Shown here piece after piece: positions 50,985-59,938 of a stretch of DNA of 64,000 nucleotides. The DNA lies in the NCBI GenBank assembly GCA_041918615.1, contig JAYRVH010000010.1, positions 62,001-126,000 of the forward strand, read 5' to 3'. The notes beneath the pieces were generated by a model that did no database searches, had not been told where the DNA came from, and saw nothing but the letters and a program-made list of their open reading frames with translations. Each line of letters opens with the position of its first letter. Within the stretch, counting starts at the first letter, position 1. This stretch comes from JAEUJM01 sp041918615. GTDB taxonomy: Bacteria; Actinomycetota; Acidimicrobiia; Acidimicrobiales; DATDAH01. The translations under genes were made by a program, and so were the position numbers.

Positions 50985-52126
50985 GTCCCGATGCCGGCGA
51001 GGCGGGCGATCGTTCGCAGCATCACCTCGTCGGCGCCGCCGCCGATCGACCAGAGACGGCTGTCACGGAAGTAGCGCGAGGTCCAGGAATCCTCCATGTA
51101 GCCGATCCCCCCGTGGAACTGGAGGCAGGTGTCGGCCACCTTGCGCACGAGGCGCGAGGCGACCAGCTTGGCGATGGTGGCGAACCGGGTGGTGTCCTCA
51201 CCGCGCAGGTACGCCTCGGCACAGGCGTAGTTGTAGTGGCGGAGCATGTCGATCTCGGCCACCAGCTCGGCCAGCTCGAACTGGATGTGCTGGTTCTCGA
51301 TGAGCGGCTTGCCGAAGACCTCCCGCTCACGCAGGTAGGCGAGGGTGCGATCGAGGGCGCACTCGGTCGACCCGACGGTCAGGTAGTTGGCGATCATGCG
51401 CTCGTTCTGGAACTGGGCCATCTGCTGCTGGAAACCACGGCCCTCCTGGCCGATGACGTTCGTCACCGGAAGGCGCATGTCCTCGAAGCGGAGCTCGGCC
51501 GTGTCGGACGACCAGTTGCCCAGCTTCTTGAGGTTCCGGGTGACCGAGAACCCGGGCGTGTCCGTCGGCACGACGATCTGGGACATCCCCTGGTAGCCGC
51601 CCTCGTCCGAGGTGCGGGCGAGCACGCACATCCAGTCGGCCTGCACCCCGTTGGTGATGTACAGCTTGGCGCCGTTGATCACCCACTCGTCGCCGTCGCG
51701 CACGGCCCGGGTGCGCAGGTTGGCCACGTCCGAGCCGGCGTCGGGCTCGGTGACCGCGATGGAGGCGACCGCCTCCCCACTGAGCGCCGGGGCCAGGAAG
51801 CGTCGCTTGAGGTCGTCGCTGCCGAACTCGGCCAGCGAGGGCGTGGCCATGTCGGTCTGCACGGCGATGGCCATCGGAACGCCACCACAACGGATGCGGC
51901 CGAGCTCCTCGCCGAAGATCACCGTGTAGCTGTGATCGGCCCCCTGGCCGCCGTATTCGGGGTCGTACTCGAGCCCCAGCAGGCCGAGAGCGCCGAGCTT
52001 GGGGAAGAGCTCGTGGGCCGGGAACATGCCGTGCGCCTCCCACTCGTCGACGTACGGGTTGATCTCGCGTTCGACGACGTCGCGCACCGTCTTGCGGAAC
52101 ATCTCATGGTCTTCATCGAACTGCAC
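50981..52126 (-). CDS. Acyl-CoA dehydrogenase
   Basis: This 381-residue FAD enzyme has the ACAD blocks: FPKLGALGLLGLEYDPEYGGQ, ITNGVQADW, the FAD-binding VTEPDAGSDVANL, QFHGGIGYMED and a C-terminal RDSRLWSIGGGADEVMLRTIA where the catalytic base Glu normally lies. It resembles the acyl-CoA dehydrogenases of unassigned substrate that are abundant in actinobacteria. GTG at 52126 has GAGGAG upstream. The gene lies nine bases after the glutaryl-CoA-type enzyme and probably acts in the same pathway. Confidence 0.9.
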   Translation of the reverse strand: MQFDEDHEMFRKTVRDVVEREINPYVDEWEAHGMFPAHELFPKLGALGLLGLEYDPEYGGQGADHSYTVIFGEELGRIRCGGVPMAIAVQTDMATPSLAEFGSDDLKRRFLAPALSGEAVASIAVTEPDAGSDVANLRTRAVRDGDEWVINGAKLYITNGVQADWMCVLARTSDEGGYQGMSQIVVPTDTPGFSVTRNLKKLGNWSSDTAELRFEDMRLPVTNVIGQEGRGFQQQMAQFQNERMIANYLTVGSTECALDRTLAYLREREVFGKPLIENQHIQFELAELVAEIDMLRHYNYACAEAYLRGEDTTRFATIAKLVASRLVRKVADTCLQFHGGIGYMEDSWTSRYFRDSRLWSIGGGADEVMLRTIARLAGIGT

Positions 52127-52135
52127 GGCTGCTCC

Positions 52136-53311
52136 TCAGCGGAACGCGGGGATGCCGGTGATGGCCTGCCCGAGCACCAGGGTGTGGATCTCGTTCGTGC
52201 CTTCATAGGTGAAGACCGACTCGAGGTTGTTCATGTGACGGATCACGGGGTAGTCGAGCGTGATGCCGTTGGCACCGAGCACGCTACGCGCCTCACGGGC
52301 GACATCGAGCGCCTGGCGGACGTTGTCGAACTTCCCGAAGCTCACCTGCGCAGCCGTGAGGTCACCGGCGTCCTTGCGACGACCCAGGTGCAGGGCGACG
52401 AGCGCGGCCCGATTGACCGAGACCAGCATCTCGACCAGCTTGCGCTGCGTGAGCTGGAACCCGGCGATGGGCCGGCCGAACTGCAGGCGCCCACCGGCGT
52501 AGTCGAGCGCCGCCTCGTAACAGGCTCTCGCCGCGCCGACCGCGCCGAACAGGATGCCGAAACGGGCCTCGTTCAGGCACGAGAGCGGGCCGCGCATGCT
52601 GCTCACCCCCGGCAGCACCGCATCGGCGGGCAACCGGACGTCTTCGAGCACCAACTCGGACGTGACCGACGCGCGCAGTGACAGCTTCCGGTGGACGTCG
52701 TTGGTGGTGAAGCCGGCCGAATCGGTGGGCACGACGAAGCCCCGGACACCGTCCTCGGTGCCGGCCCAGACCACCGCGACGTCGGCGATGCCACCGTTGG
52801 TGATCCACATCTTGGTGCCGTTGAGCACCCAGTCGGGCCCGTCGCGACGGGCCGAGGTACGCATGCTCGAGGGATCGCTCCCCGAGTCGGGCTCGGTCAG
52901 GCCGAAGCAGCCGATGGCCTCACCCGTGGCCATTCGTGGCAGCCACTCCTGTCGCTGTTCGTCGCTGCCGAAGGCATGGATGGGGAACATCGCGAGCGAC
53001 CCCTGCACCGACACGAAGCTGCGAAACCCACTGTCACCCGCCTCGAGCTCGAGGCACGCCAGGCCGTAGCTGACGGCATTGGTGCCCGCGCAGCCGTACC
53101 CGTCGAGGTGCATGCCGAGGAGCCCGAGCGAGCCCATCTCGCGGACCAGTTCACGGGGGAACACGCCGGCCTCGAACCAGTCGCCGACCTCGGGTGTCAC
53201 CTTGTCGCGCACGAACTTCCGGACCGTGTCCCGGATCTGGCGCTCCTCCTCGTCGAGCAGGGCGCCGATCCCGAGGAAGTCGAGGGGGTCGTCGGCCGGT
53301 CGCTGGCTCAT
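52136..53311 (-). CDS. gcdH: Glutaryl-CoA dehydrogenase-like acyl-CoA dehydrogenase
   Basis: Glutaryl-CoA dehydrogenase oxidises and decarboxylates glutaryl-CoA to crotonyl-CoA in lysine and aromatic degradation. The 391-residue protein has LTEPDSGSDPSSM, the MWITNGGIADVAVVWA strand, RFGILFGAVGAARACYEAALDYA and the C-terminal TYEGTNEIHTLVLGQAITGI, which matches GcdH more than short-chain dehydrogenases. ATG at 53311 has GGGAG just upstream. It is divergent from the kinase gene over 81 bases. Confidence 0.87.
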   Translation of the reverse strand: MSQRPADDPLDFLGIGALLDEEERQIRDTVRKFVRDKVTPEVGDWFEAGVFPRELVREMGSLGLLGMHLDGYGCAGTNAVSYGLACLELEAGDSGFRSFVSVQGSLAMFPIHAFGSDEQRQEWLPRMATGEAIGCFGLTEPDSGSDPSSMRTSARRDGPDWVLNGTKMWITNGGIADVAVVWAGTEDGVRGFVVPTDSAGFTTNDVHRKLSLRASVTSELVLEDVRLPADAVLPGVSSMRGPLSCLNEARFGILFGAVGAARACYEAALDYAGGRLQFGRPIAGFQLTQRKLVEMLVSVNRAALVALHLGRRKDAGDLTAAQVSFGKFDNVRQALDVAREARSVLGANGITLDYPVIRHMNNLESVFTYEGTNEIHTLVLGQAITGIPAFR

Positions 53312-53392
53312 GCTCCCAGTGTGGCGCCAACCGCCGCGCCGTCCAATCGGGCGCCGCAGCACTCCCCGAGCAAGCAGGCAGACTGTGTCGCA

Positions 53393-54934
53393 ATGCCCGT
53401 CACGCCACTCGAGCCGAACGACCCGCAGCGCCTGGGCGACTACGTCCTCTCGGGTCGGCTCGGCGCGGGCGGCATGGGGGTCGTCTACTTCGCAACGGCC
53501 CCCGATGGCGCACTCGTCGCGGTCAAGCTCGTACGGGCCGACCTGGCCCACGATCTCACGTTCCGCGAACGGTTCCGGCGGGAGGTCGAGGCGCTCCGCC
53601 GGATATCGGGCCCTCGGGTCGCCCGGCTCCTGGCTGCCGACACCGAAGCGCTCCAGCCCTACCTCGTGGTGGAGTACGTGGACGGCCCCACGCTCGCCGA
53701 GAGCGTCGCCGCGAGCGGCCCGGTGGCCGGCAATCGGCTCCGCGCCCTGGCGGCCGCCCTCGCCGAGGCGATCGTGGTCATCCACGAAGCCGGGGTGATC
53801 CACCGCGACCTCAAGCCGAGCAACGTGATCCTGGCCGCCGACCAGCCCAAGCTCGTCGATTTCGGCATTGCCGCCGCTGCAGGCTCGGTGCCCCTGACCA
53901 TGGCGGGGACGGTCATCGGGTCCGCCGGCTGGATGGCGCCCGAGCAGGCCGCCGGCCAGGTCTCGACCCCCGCGGTCGACGTCTTCACCTGGGCGTCGCT
54001 GGTCACCTACGCCGGCACCGGCCGCCCGCCGTTCGGCACCGGCAGCCCCGAGGCCGTCACCAGCCGCATCCTGAACGGTGCGCCCGACCTCGACGGCCTG
54101 CCCCAGGAGGTGCGTCCGTTCGTCGAGGCCGCCTTCCTCCGCGACCCCGCTCGGCGACCGTCGGCCCGAGCGGTGCTCGAAGGCATCGTCGGGCGCGAAG
54201 GGGCGAGCACCGACCAACTGGTCGAGGAGACCACCCACCTCATCGAGAACACCTGGGTGATGCCCGCGGGCGGATGGCCCGCGCCGCCCGGGCCGCCACT
54301 GTCGACAGCTCCCCCGCCTTCGGTCGCCGCTCCCCGTCGGCGGCCGGTCTGGCCCGTCGCGCTCGTGGTCGGGCTGGTCTGCCTCCTCGGCGGCATCGCG
54401 GTCGCCCTGGTCCTCGCAGACCGTGGGGGGGACGCCACGGCCACCGATCCCGTGACCGGCGGGGTGGACACCACCGCGCCGCCCACGACCCTCCCGCCGA
54501 CGACGGTGCCGACCACGACCACCACCGAGCCGCTGCCGCCGCCCATCGACGTCACGGTCCAGATGACCATCGGGCGCAACGACCTGCTGGACTTCCTCGA
54601 CCAGATCTTCGGCTCACCGGTGCCGGACACCGGGTCGGACTGTGCCGAGCCTGCCACGCTCGTGAGCCTCGAGGACGGCGAGGGCCACCAAGTCGTCCCA
54701 CCGACGGCGTTCCCCGCGGGCGAGTCGGTCCAGGGGGGCATCCTCGAGGACTGCCGCTACGAACTGGCGTTTCCGGGGGTGGCCGGCGCCGATCAGTACC
54801 TCGTCGTCGTGAGCGACGAAGCCGACCTCGAACTGGGTCGCGCCGACCTCAGCGCCTCCGAGCTCGAAGCCAGCCAGGGCGTCATCGACCTGAACGAGCT
54901 CTTCGACGTCAACAGCCTCTTCGACACGCCGTAG
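53393..54934 (+). CDS. Membrane-anchored Ser/Thr protein kinase with an extracellular domain
   Basis: The 513-residue protein begins with a complete Hanks-type kinase domain. It has the glycine loop LGAGGMGVV at 23-31, catalytic Lys45 in VAVKLVRAD, HRDLKPSN from His137 with Asp139, the DFG Asp157, and a GTVIGSAGWMAPEQ activation segment. A Pro-rich linker follows, then one membrane helix at about 319-342 (PVALVVGLVCLLGGIAVALVL). A Thr-rich stalk (PPTTLPPTTVPTTTTTE) leads to an outside domain of about 120 residues with two cysteines (SDCAEP, EDCRYE). No PASTA repeats are visible, so the sensed signal is unknown. The terminator at 54962-54989 follows. Confidence 0.93.
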   Translation: MPVTPLEPNDPQRLGDYVLSGRLGAGGMGVVYFATAPDGALVAVKLVRADLAHDLTFRERFRREVEALRRISGPRVARLLAADTEALQPYLVVEYVDGPTLAESVAASGPVAGNRLRALAAALAEAIVVIHEAGVIHRDLKPSNVILAADQPKLVDFGIAAAAGSVPLTMAGTVIGSAGWMAPEQAAGQVSTPAVDVFTWASLVTYAGTGRPPFGTGSPEAVTSRILNGAPDLDGLPQEVRPFVEAAFLRDPARRPSARAVLEGIVGREGASTDQLVEETTHLIENTWVMPAGGWPAPPGPPLSTAPPPSVAAPRRRPVWPVALVVGLVCLLGGIAVALVLADRGGDATATDPVTGGVDTTAPPTTLPPTTVPTTTTTEPLPPPIDVTVQMTIGRNDLLDFLDQIFGSPVPDTGSDCAEPATLVSLEDGEGHQVVPPTAFPAGESVQGGILEDCRYELAFPGVAGADQYLVVVSDEADLELGRADLSASELEASQGVIDLNELFDVNSLFDTP

Positions 54935-54961
54935 CGCACACGATCCGGCTGCACACGCGGA

Positions 54962-54989
54962 AAGGGGCGGGCCCGAAGGCCCGCCCCTT
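54962..54989. terminator. Strong bidirectional terminator hairpin
   Basis: Twelve perfectly paired bases (AAGGGGCGGGCC at 54962-54973 with its complement at 54978-54989) enclose a CGAA tetraloop. It lies 27 bases after the kinase stop and 17 bases from the convergent pilin stop. Read rightward, it ends in TTCCC; read leftward, in TTTCC. Both are short T-stretches typical of GC-rich terminators. Confidence 0.85.
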
Positions 54990-55006
54990 CCCGGACTGCA
55001 GGTGAC

Positions 55007-55198
55007 TCAGCTGCCGATCGAGCCGCCGACGCTGCTGAACTTGCTCGAAGCGTTCTTGCCGAGGATGGTCACGGCCGCGATGCAGACGACGGCGATGAGG
55101 GCCACCAGGAGGGCGTACTCCACCAGGGAGGCGCCACGCTCGGAATCGCTGAAGCGGGCCCGCATCCAGTTGGCGAGGAACTCGTAGGAAAGGATCAT
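55007..55198 (-). CDS. flp: Flp-type type IVb pilin
   Basis: The 63-residue protein has a 22-residue leader (MILSYEFLANWMRARFSDSERG) and then ASLVEYALLVALIAVVCIAAVTIL. Cleavage by a TadV-type prepilin peptidase would occur after Gly22, and Glu27 is the conserved +5 residue. The rest is a short Gly/Ser-rich tail. GGAG nine bases before ATG 55198 sets the start. No tad assembly genes (tadA, tadB, cpaB, tadV) are in the window, so it must be served from elsewhere, or its function is different. A possible stem covers the ribosome-binding region (55200-55261). Confidence 0.92.
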   Translation of the reverse strand: MILSYEFLANWMRARFSDSERGASLVEYALLVALIAVVCIAAVTILGKNASSKFSSVGGSIGS

Positions 55199-55199
55199 T

Positions 55200-55261
55200 G
55201 TTCTTGTCTCCGTTTGTTTTTTCGGCACGGCCCCGGGAGGGAGTCGCGTTCTGACAAGAAC
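55200..55261 (-). promoter_or_regulatory. Possible 5' leader stem next to the pilin ribosome-binding site
   Basis: On the transcribed (minus) strand, GTTCTTGTC (plus-strand 55253-55261) is fully complementary to GACAAGAAC (55200-55208), the bases between the GGAG and the ATG of the pilin gene, with 44 bases between arms. A nine-base stem here would sit directly on the initiation region, so it could hold pilin translation low until released. The rest of the 195-base gap holds no other feature I can support. Confidence 0.3.
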
Positions 55262-55393
55262 TTGTATCGGCGGCCCCCGGACCCCACCTGATAGGGCAAT
55301 CGGCCTATTTCCTTCCGCGATGGCGCCGGCGACGGCGACGGCACCGGACCGACCGCGACGACACCGATGCGGCGCCGACGCGCCCACGGCGGG

Positions 55394-56785
55394 TCAAGGA
55401 GCGGGGGGCTCGAACCAGGGGCCGTTGCTCACGTGGCCGGGGTCGACGATGCCGGCCACGGCCAGCGCGTGGACGACGGCCAGCGCGTCCCGCCGCGGCA
55501 CCGGGCGATTGTGCGCGGCATGGAACTGGCGGATGTCACCCCCGGGGCGCACCTCGATGCAGTAGGCCAACCGCTCGTCGGCCTCGACGCCGAACAGCCA
55601 TGACCGACCTTCGTGCACCGCCGGACCGAACCCGCCCACGCAGTTGTGCAGGCGACGCCCCCACTCGGCCAGCTCGGCCGCGGTGCGGGGCACGACGAAG
55701 CGCAGACGGTTGCCGTTCCCCGTTACTTCGCGGCCCGCCAGCGTCGAAACGGCTGTCGGGTGGGCGAGGACCAGATTCACGTCGACGGCAGCGGCGGCGG
55801 TCGCCGGCGCCCGCAACATGGCCCCGCGCCGCTGCGCGGCCGCGGTCGGTTCCGGCGCCGGACGAGACCGACGGCGGGGCGCGACCACGCCGTCGGGGTT
55901 CGGGTCGGGCGGCAACAGCGCGGCGCAGTGGGCACGGAACTCGGCGAGACGGTTGGGCAGCCGCCGGCCCAACCGGTGGCGCACGAGGCCGTAGGTGCAC
56001 AGTGCGTCCGCCAGCACGGTGGGGCCATCGTCGATCACGGCCCCGTCGACGAGCAGGCGCTCGGTGCGATGCTCGCCCAGCTCCGGGGTGAGCCGCCGTG
56101 CGGCCGCCACCACCTCGCCGTCTGGCCACTCCTCCGGGCGGCGTTCGGGCCCGATGACCCGGAGCACTCGAGCCAGGCGGTCCGGGCCCAGGGCTGGCGC
56201 CATCAGGCCCAGGGCCAGCGGGTACAGCGACACCGGGCGCCCGCGATCGCCGGCCACGAGGCTGGCCGCCAAGGCCGCCACCACCGGCCGGGTGGCCCGG
56301 GCGCCGAACGCCAGGGTGGCCGCCGCCCGGGCATCGGCGCAGCCAACCACCGGAGCCGCCCAGCGGGGCACCTCACGCACCGGCCCCGCGCCGCGAGCGA
56401 ACGCCGCGCCCAGCAACGGGAAGGCACCACCGGCGACGATGGCCAGCAGGTCGGGACCGGCCGACGACCGCGATCGTGGTCGCCAGGTGTCGTTGGCCGC
56501 GGCGAACGCGCTGAGCCACCCGCCCACCTGCCACTGGGCGGCGTCGGTCGCCTCAGCGCCGGCGCCCACTGTTGCGACCACGACCGCTGGCTGGATGGAC
56601 ACGTCGATCTCCCGACGACCGCCCAGCAACACCACGCTCACCCGCACGCGGCGATCGCGGGCCGCGAAGTGCAACGTTGCCGGTGGCTGGCGGGGCTCGC
56701 CCTGGGGTCGCTCGACGGTCAGGCGGGCAAGCGCGCTGGCCTGCTCCCACGCCAACCGCACCCCCTCGACCGTCGCGACCTCCAC
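55394..56785 (-). CDS. PcfJ-like domain protein
   Basis: The 463-residue protein carries, near its C-terminus, LAEWGRRLHNCVGGFGPAVHEGRSWLFGVE followed by AYCIEVRPGGDIRQFHAAHNRPV, the pattern of PcfJ-like proteins. The family was first noted on conjugative plasmids, and its function is unknown. The rest is an alanine/arginine-rich body with possible repeats of helices (AAATLAFGARATRPVVAALAASLVAG). There is no signal peptide. No conjugation genes are near. It starts at ATG 56785 and is followed, past a 195-base gap, by the pilin gene. Confidence 0.8.
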   Translation of the reverse strand: MEVATVEGVRLAWEQASALARLTVERPQGEPRQPPATLHFAARDRRVRVSVVLLGGRREIDVSIQPAVVVATVGAGAEATDAAQWQVGGWLSAFAAANDTWRPRSRSSAGPDLLAIVAGGAFPLLGAAFARGAGPVREVPRWAAPVVGCADARAAATLAFGARATRPVVAALAASLVAGDRGRPVSLYPLALGLMAPALGPDRLARVLRVIGPERRPEEWPDGEVVAAARRLTPELGEHRTERLLVDGAVIDDGPTVLADALCTYGLVRHRLGRRLPNRLAEFRAHCAALLPPDPNPDGVVAPRRRSRPAPEPTAAAQRRGAMLRAPATAAAAVDVNLVLAHPTAVSTLAGREVTGNGNRLRFVVPRTAAELAEWGRRLHNCVGGFGPAVHEGRSWLFGVEADERLAYCIEVRPGGDIRQFHAAHNRPVPRRDALAVVHALAVAGIVDPGHVSNGPWFEPPAP

Positions 56786-56869
56786 GATGTCCGACCCTAC
56801 CGAACGTCCGTTCGCCGGGCGAGCGGAACCTCCGCCCAGCAGCGCCCACGAACCAGGCGGATCACGGGC

Positions 56870-57796
56870 TCAGGTGGACCACGACCAGTCGACGGCCAGC
56901 GGATCGTGATCGCTGAGCGGCCCACCGGCCGCGTCCACGAACATCTCGCGCGCAAAGACGTGGCTCGTGGGCTCGAGCGTGAGGTTGTCGGCGCTTCGGA
57001 ACAGGAACCGGTCGATCACGTCGGCGTCGGCGCCACAGTCGACGACGTCGCAGACGTCGCTGAGCCCGGTGTCCCGGAGGAAGCGATGGAGCTGGCTGGC
57101 GTCCGGCTCGTCGTCGAAGCTCAGGTTCCAGTCCCCGCCCACGATGACCGCCTCACCCGCAGAGTGGGCGTCGATGTAGGCGGCGAGGTCGCGGAGGTCG
57201 TCGCCCCGCAAGCGGTCGTCGTCGGTGCCGCTCCCCGCCTCCATGTGCAGGTCGTAGAGATCGACGGTGGCGCCGTCGGCGACGGTCAGCTCGGTGGCGG
57301 CGAAGCCCTTCAGGGCCAGGCAGTCCCCGGCGGCGGCGCCGCAGTCCATCCACGGCACCCGTTCGAGGTCGCCGATCGGGAGCCGCGAAACGACGTTGAG
57401 CCCGTCGCCCACGACCGCACCCTCGCGTGCGATCGGGTTCATCTGAACAGGGCCTGGGTGCGGCTCGCTCTCGAACCCGTGGGTCAGGTCGGCACGGAGA
57501 AGATCGGTGTAGAAGCCGAAATCCTCCTGGAGTAGCACGACGTCGTACGCGTTCAACAGGGGGCTCATCACCGGCTGGTTGTCCTGAGGATGCTGATCGG
57601 CGTTGACCCCCTGGGGCAACCCCGCCACGTTGTAGGTCAGGGCCGTGAACGCACCGGATGAGCCCGGCGGCGCCGTCCCCGGCGTGGCCGCGGCCGTCTC
57701 TTGGTGCGTCGACCCCGCGCCGCCGGTGCCGCACGCAACCAACAGGGCGGTTCCGGCCACGCACGCCGCGAGGCACAGGGGCAATCCTCGTTGCAT
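56870..57796 (-). CDS. Endonuclease/exonuclease/phosphatase-family lipoprotein
   Basis: The 308-residue protein is exported: the signal CLAACVAGTALLVACGTGG has Cys22 as the lipid-bearing residue. The EEP fold follows, with FTALTYNVAGLP, the metal Glu in LLQEDFGFYT, DLHMEAG, GGDWNLSF and SDHDPLAVDW. Family members cleave phosphodiesters in nucleic acids, inositol phosphates or sphingomyelin; being outside the membrane and with this architecture, a phospholipid or sphingomyelinase-type role is plausible but unproven. ATG 57796 gives the signal peptide. It is divergent from the sulfatase over 122 bases. Confidence 0.87.
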   Translation of the reverse strand: MQRGLPLCLAACVAGTALLVACGTGGAGSTHQETAAATPGTAPPGSSGAFTALTYNVAGLPQGVNADQHPQDNQPVMSPLLNAYDVVLLQEDFGFYTDLLRADLTHGFESEPHPGPVQMNPIAREGAVVGDGLNVVSRLPIGDLERVPWMDCGAAAGDCLALKGFAATELTVADGATVDLYDLHMEAGSGTDDDRLRGDDLRDLAAYIDAHSAGEAVIVGGDWNLSFDDEPDASQLHRFLRDTGLSDVCDVVDCGADADVIDRFLFRSADNLTLEPTSHVFAREMFVDAAGGPLSDHDPLAVDWSWST

Positions 57797-57918
57797 CAAC
57801 AAAGTGTGTCCGACTGCCACCTGGCAGGCGCGCGTCACCGTCGGCGGCACGCCACCACCCTGACCGGCCATTGTCGGCTAGACCAGTCTTCACCAGACGG
57901 ACCTACTCGAGGGGGAAC

Positions 57919-59451
57919 ATGGCCCACGACCCGATCACCGCGCCGACCACGCCGGTCGCCGACAACCGCGAGCCACGCTTCGTGCACCCCGAACAGGAGC
58001 GCCAGGTCGCGGAGAGGCTGGCCGACCTGGAGGCGCGGACGGGCAGGAAGCCGAACGTGATGATCGTCTACATGGACGACGTCGGTTGGGGCGACTTCGG
58101 CTGCTACGGCGGCGGCGTCATGGCCGGCGCGCCGACGCCGAACATCGATCGCCTCGCCCGCAACGGCCTGATGCTCACGTCGTGCTACTCCGAGCCCTCG
58201 TGCACGCCGTCGCGCGCCTCGATCATGACGGGGCGCCTGCCCATGCGCCACGGCCTGCTCATCCCACCCATGTACGGCATGCCTGGTGGCCTCGAGGGCG
58301 AGGTCACCCTGCCCCAGAAGCTGAGCGAGGCCGGCTACGCCACCCAGGCGGTGGGCAAGTGGCACATGGGCGAGAACCTGGCGTCGCAGCCCCAGAACGT
58401 GGGCTTCGACGACTTCTACGGGTTCCTGAGCGTGTCCGACATGTACACGGAGTGGCGCGACCCCTACTTCTTCCCCGAGGTCGTCTACAGCGACGAGCGC
58501 AGCGAATGGATCCGCAACGAGCGCTTCAACAAGTGCTGGGTCCACGCCACCAGGGGTGGTGAGCCCGAGAACGTGGAAGAGGTCACGATCCCGGTCCTCT
58601 CGAGGCTCGATGACGACTGGGCCGCCTACTCCATCGAGTTCCTGAAGCGCATGGCGACGGGCGACCAGCCGTGGTTCCTCTACCACTGCACCCGCGGCGC
58701 ACACTTCGACAACTACCCGCTGGAGAAGTTCCAGGGCTCGTCGCCCGCCCGGCACCCGTACAAGGACACGATCGTCGAGCTCGACGACATCGTGGGCCGT
58801 CTCGTGGCCACCCTCGAGGAGACCGGGCAGGCCGACAACACCCTGGTGTTCATCTCGTCGGACAACGGCCCCGAGATGGAGACCTGGCCCGACGCCGCGT
58901 ACACACCGTTCCGGTGCGCCAAGGGATCGACGTGGGAGGGCGGTGTCCGGGTGCCGGGCATCTTCTCATGGCCGGGGATGATCGAGCCCCGTGCGTCCGA
59001 CGGGCTGTTCGACCAGCTCGACCTGTTCGCCACCCTGTTGCACCTGGCGGGGGCAGACGACGGCGTGCCGACCGACCGCTACGTCGACTCGATCGACCAG
59101 ACGTCGTTCCTGCTCGGGGACGAGTCCTTCTCGAACCGCAAGTTCCACTTCTACTGGCTGACCGCGACGTTCTCCGCCCTGCGCGTGGGCGAGTACAAGT
59201 ACATGATCGCGTCGATCTCCGACGACGACACCGACGTGGTGAACTCGGGTGGCTTCAGCGGGGTGATGCAGCAGTACGGGTACGGGAAGATGTTCAACCT
59301 CTACCTCGACCCCAAAGAGACCCACAGCTACCTGATCCGCAAGCTGGTCTACATCGAGCTCATCCAGTCGGCCCTGGCCAAGCACCAGCGCACCTTTCAC
59401 CAGTGGCCCAACCGACCACCGATGATCGACCCCGCGCTGGCGGGCAGATGA
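57919..59451 (+). CDS. Arylsulfatase-type sulfatase
   Basis: The 510-residue protein has the formylglycine-type active site CTPSR at residues 95-99 (SEPSCTPSRASIMTGR), metal residues in MDDVGWGDFG near 52, the QAVGKWHMG block, and SSDNGPEMETW. It hydrolyses sulfate esters after a maturase converts Cys95. No signal peptide or lipobox is seen at the N-terminus (MAHDPITAPTTPVADN), so it appears cytoplasmic unless exported by another route. ATG 57919 has GAGGGGG upstream. It leads the run of four plus-strand genes to 62196. Confidence 0.92.
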   Translation: MAHDPITAPTTPVADNREPRFVHPEQERQVAERLADLEARTGRKPNVMIVYMDDVGWGDFGCYGGGVMAGAPTPNIDRLARNGLMLTSCYSEPSCTPSRASIMTGRLPMRHGLLIPPMYGMPGGLEGEVTLPQKLSEAGYATQAVGKWHMGENLASQPQNVGFDDFYGFLSVSDMYTEWRDPYFFPEVVYSDERSEWIRNERFNKCWVHATRGGEPENVEEVTIPVLSRLDDDWAAYSIEFLKRMATGDQPWFLYHCTRGAHFDNYPLEKFQGSSPARHPYKDTIVELDDIVGRLVATLEETGQADNTLVFISSDNGPEMETWPDAAYTPFRCAKGSTWEGGVRVPGIFSWPGMIEPRASDGLFDQLDLFATLLHLAGADDGVPTDRYVDSIDQTSFLLGDESFSNRKFHFYWLTATFSALRVGEYKYMIASISDDDTDVVNSGGFSGVMQQYGYGKMFNLYLDPKETHSYLIRKLVYIELIQSALAKHQRTFHQWPNRPPMIDPALAGR

Positions 59452-59516
59452 ACGCCCGTCACCGAGCAACTAGCTTGGGCCGCCGCACATCGCCAGCGCT
59501 GAGGACCCCGCCCACC

Positions 59517-59912
59517 ATGTACCGCCGTCGACCCCGTCACCGAACGACCCTCGTGCTGTCGGCCGCGGTCGTGCTCCTCGGGGGCCTCGGCCTCTCGTCG
59601 TGCGGGAAGGACGAGGTCGAACTCGTCGAGGGCGTCACCGAGAACGTGGACGCCGTCGACAACTCGTTCGCGCCCGAAGAGAGCACCGTTCAGGCGGGCA
59701 CCGAGGTGATCTTCACCAACCGTGGCCGCAACGACCACAACGTGGTGCCGGCGGACGACGACCAGGACTGGGCCATCGCGGTCGACGACTTCAAGCCCGG
59801 CACCGAGGCCGCGCCGATCGCGTTCGACGAGCCCGGCACCTACGACTACTTCTGCTCGATCCACGGCACCGCCACCGCGGGCATGACCGGCACCATCACC
59901 GTCGAAGGCTGA
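59517..59912 (+). CDS. Cupredoxin-like copper lipoprotein
   Basis: The 131-residue protein has a lipoprotein signal (TLVLSAAVVLLGGLGLSSCG) with Cys29 as the anchor. It is one plastocyanin/azurin-type domain with type 1 copper ligands His74 (NDHNVV), Cys113, His116 and Met123 (YFCSIHGTATAGM). It would sit on the outer face of the membrane and carry electrons or copper. The ATG at 59517 lies 65 bases after the sulfatase stop and 26 bases separate it from the beta-helix gene. Confidence 0.9.
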   Translation: MYRRRPRHRTTLVLSAAVVLLGGLGLSSCGKDEVELVEGVTENVDAVDNSFAPEESTVQAGTEVIFTNRGRNDHNVVPADDDQDWAIAVDDFKPGTEAAPIAFDEPGTYDYFCSIHGTATAGMTGTITVEG

Positions 59913-59938
59913 CGGAACACCCAATGGGGGGACACACC

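Noticed and set aside
52691..53392. N-terminal extension of the Ser/Thr kinase
   Set aside because: That part is antisense to the glutaryl-CoA dehydrogenase. The kinase domain starts normally from ATG 53393.
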